The position numbers and the translations under genes were made by a program. The notes beneath the pieces are model-generated. The model made no database searches. It saw nothing but the letters and a program-made list of their open reading frames with translations, and was not told where the DNA came from. 8,155 nucleotides of DNA from an uncultured Lachnospiraceae bacterium (GTDB lineage Bacteria > Bacillota > Clostridia > Lachnospirales > Lachnospiraceae), in assembly GCA_900313745.1 (NCBI GenBank), contig OMSM01000272.1, positions 1-8,155 on the forward strand, read 5' to 3'. Below, in pieces: positions 7,426 through 8,155 of the stretch; the first letter of the stretch is position 1; each line of letters starts with the position of its first letter.

Positions 7426-7462
7426 GCGTGCCGCCGATATGTAAAGGCATCCCGGGGCACGC
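7426..7462 (-). promoter_or_regulatory. Stem-loop in the regulator leader
   Basis: Seven-base perfect arms, GCGTGCC at 7426..7432 and GGCACGC at 7456..7462, enclose a 23-base loop. It lies between the predicted promoter and the response-regulator start, downstream in the RNA of the two competing stems at 7464..7493. No T-run follows, so it is not a simple terminator. Confidence 0.4.
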
Positions 7463-7463
7463 T

Positions 7464-7493
7464 CCGGACAGGAAGCTCGTCCGGTCTTCCTGT
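7464..7493 (-). promoter_or_regulatory. Two mutually exclusive hairpins at the 5' end of the regulator leader
   Basis: One stem pairs 7468..7475 (ACAGGAAG) with 7486..7493 (CTTCCTGT), eight perfect pairs with a 10-base loop. The other pairs 7464..7469 (CCGGAC) with 7479..7484 (GTCCGG), six perfect pairs with a 9-base loop. They share bases 7468..7469, and one arm of the second lies in the loop of the first, so they cannot both form fully as simple nested stems. The predicted transcription start falls at about 7493, at the foot of the first stem. It could protect the 5' end or act as a switch; neither is shown by sequence alone. Confidence 0.45.
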
Positions 7494-7500
7494 AATACCT

Positions 7501-7528
7501 ATTATACCTTATTCCACACATATATCAT
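7501..7528 (-). promoter_or_regulatory. Predicted sigma-A promoter for the regulator-kinase-lipoprotein cassette
   Basis: On the minus strand there is a perfect -10 TATAAT at 7501..7506. A 16-bp spacer separates it from ATGATA at 7523..7528, which matches TTGACA at four of six positions. The -35 and spacer lie in the last codons of comEA, and the -10 starts 2 bases after its TAA stop. The start site would be near 7493 to 7496, giving a leader of about 125 nt. Transcription could also read in from comEA. Confidence 0.55.
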
Positions 7529-8155
7529 CGCGAATCTTGCCGTATATGACGCTTCCTATGCCGCTTACCCTTGTGATTTCGCTGATGCTTCTGAAGCCGC
7601 CGTGTTCCTCCCGGTAGTCGATGATCGCCTGTGCCTTGGCCTCTCCTATCCCCGTAAGCGTGGTAAGCTCGGACAAGGAGGCGAGATTAATGTTGATTTT
7701 TCCCGGTTCCTCCCCCGCAGCGCTCTCCCCGGAAGGTACTGCGGGGTCCCCCGGAGCGCCGCCGAAAGCTGTGCCTTCCGGATCCGCGTCTCCCCCTGCC
7801 GCGGGATCCGCGGTCACCTCGAATACGTACGGTATGCGGAGCATCGACCCGTCACCAAGCCGCGCCGCGAGATTGACTGCCGTGTCCGCGGCCTCCTCAT
7901 CCAGGCCGCCTGCCGCCTCCACTGCCTCATATCCCCTTGCACCGTTCCGGAGCACATAGACCCCGGGGCTGACGACTGCCCCGCAGACATGGACATAGAT
8001 CTCCTCCGCACCCGGCTCCGCGGACGTTATCTCCTCTTCCCCCGGGGAGTCAGCGGAATCCGCCTCTGTCTCCCCGCCGGCGCCGGGATCTTCCGCGCTG
8101 CCGTCACCGGATAAATCCGAAATGCTCCGAGCCCCGATCTCCTCCGCCGGGATGA
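7509..8155 (-). CDS. comEA: ComEA DNA receptor (SLBB plus helix-hairpin-helix), 5' end cut by window edge
   Basis: Membrane-anchored competence protein that binds incoming double-stranded DNA outside the cell and hands it to ComEC. The frame is open from the right edge to TAA 7509..7511, 214 complete codons by hand translation; the N-terminal membrane anchor lies outside the window. Residues are numbered from the first full codon. A Gly/Glu/Ser-rich stretch (about 10 to 50) precedes an SLBB domain, IYVHVCGAVVSPGVYVL onward (52 to about 112). A second linker rich in Gly, Ala, Pro and acidic residues follows (about 113 to 150), then a double helix-hairpin-helix domain: ININLASLSELTTLTGIG (153 to 170), AQAIIDYREEHGGF and ITRVSGIG (193 to 200). 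This SLBB-HhH order is typical of Firmicutes ComEA. GTG 7955 is an internal codon within the SLBB domain, not a start. Confidence 0.94.
   Translation of the reverse strand, partial: IPAEEIGARSISDLSGDGSAEDPGAGGETEADSADSPGEEEITSAEPGAEEIYVHVCGAVVSPGVYVLRNGARGYEAVEAAGGLDEEAADTAVNLAARLGDGSMLRIPYVFEVTADPAAGGDADPEGTAFGGAPGDPAVPSGESAAGEEPGKININLASLSELTTLTGIGEAKAQAIIDYREEHGGFRSISEITRVSGIGSVIYGKIRDDICVE

Noticed and set aside
7953..7955. GTG 7955 as the start of a short comEA
   Set aside because: The upstream frame is open to the edge and encodes the first half of the SLBB domain (YVHVCGAVVSPGVY), so this codon is internal.
7428..8114. Plus-strand open frame of 228 codons opposite comEA
   Set aside because: The minus strand carries clear SLBB and helix-hairpin-helix motifs through the same bases.

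Overview
The window holds seven genes, all transcribed on the minus strand (right to left). They are tightly packed: comEA (5' end cut by the right edge), an OmpR/WalR-type response regulator, its sensor histidine kinase, a GerMN-domain lipoprotein, comEC, a C39-like cysteine peptidase-fold protein, and holA (3' end cut by the left edge). Long plus-strand open frames are shadows of these GC-rich genes. There is no RNA gene, insertion sequence, CRISPR array or phage gene.

The organism is most likely a GC-rich Clostridia member, plausibly Lachnospiraceae. The reasons are the Firmicutes-type comEA...comEC-holA arrangement, a response regulator whose C-terminus closely resembles WalR/VicR, AGGAGG-like ribosome binding sites, and tandem GerMN domains on a lipoprotein. 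This placement is inference from gene content, not from a database comparison.

Layout by transcription order. The ComEA DNA receptor (8155 to 7509) ends 2 bases before a good -10 box. That promoter probably drives the regulator through a leader of about 125 nt containing competing hairpins. The regulator and kinase overlap by 4 bp (ATGA), and kinase and lipoprotein are separated by 1 bp, so these three form a coupled signalling cassette. A 75 to 96 bp gap with two strong stem-loops separates the lipoprotein from comEC. comEC, the peptidase-like gene and holA then follow with gaps of 41 and 2 bp. No minus-strand stem-loop followed by a T-run was found, so readthrough from comEA to holA is possible.

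ComEA binds incoming double-stranded DNA and ComEC passes one strand across the membrane. HolA is the clamp-loader delta subunit and is a known neighbour of comEC in Firmicutes. The most notable point is the regulator-kinase-GerMN lipoprotein cassette between comEA and comEC. It has the same gene order and similar architecture to actinobacterial mtrA-mtrB-lpqB, where LpqB is a GerMN lipoprotein that works with MtrB. This suggests a cell-envelope signalling module whose lipoprotein tunes the kinase, lying inside a DNA-uptake locus.
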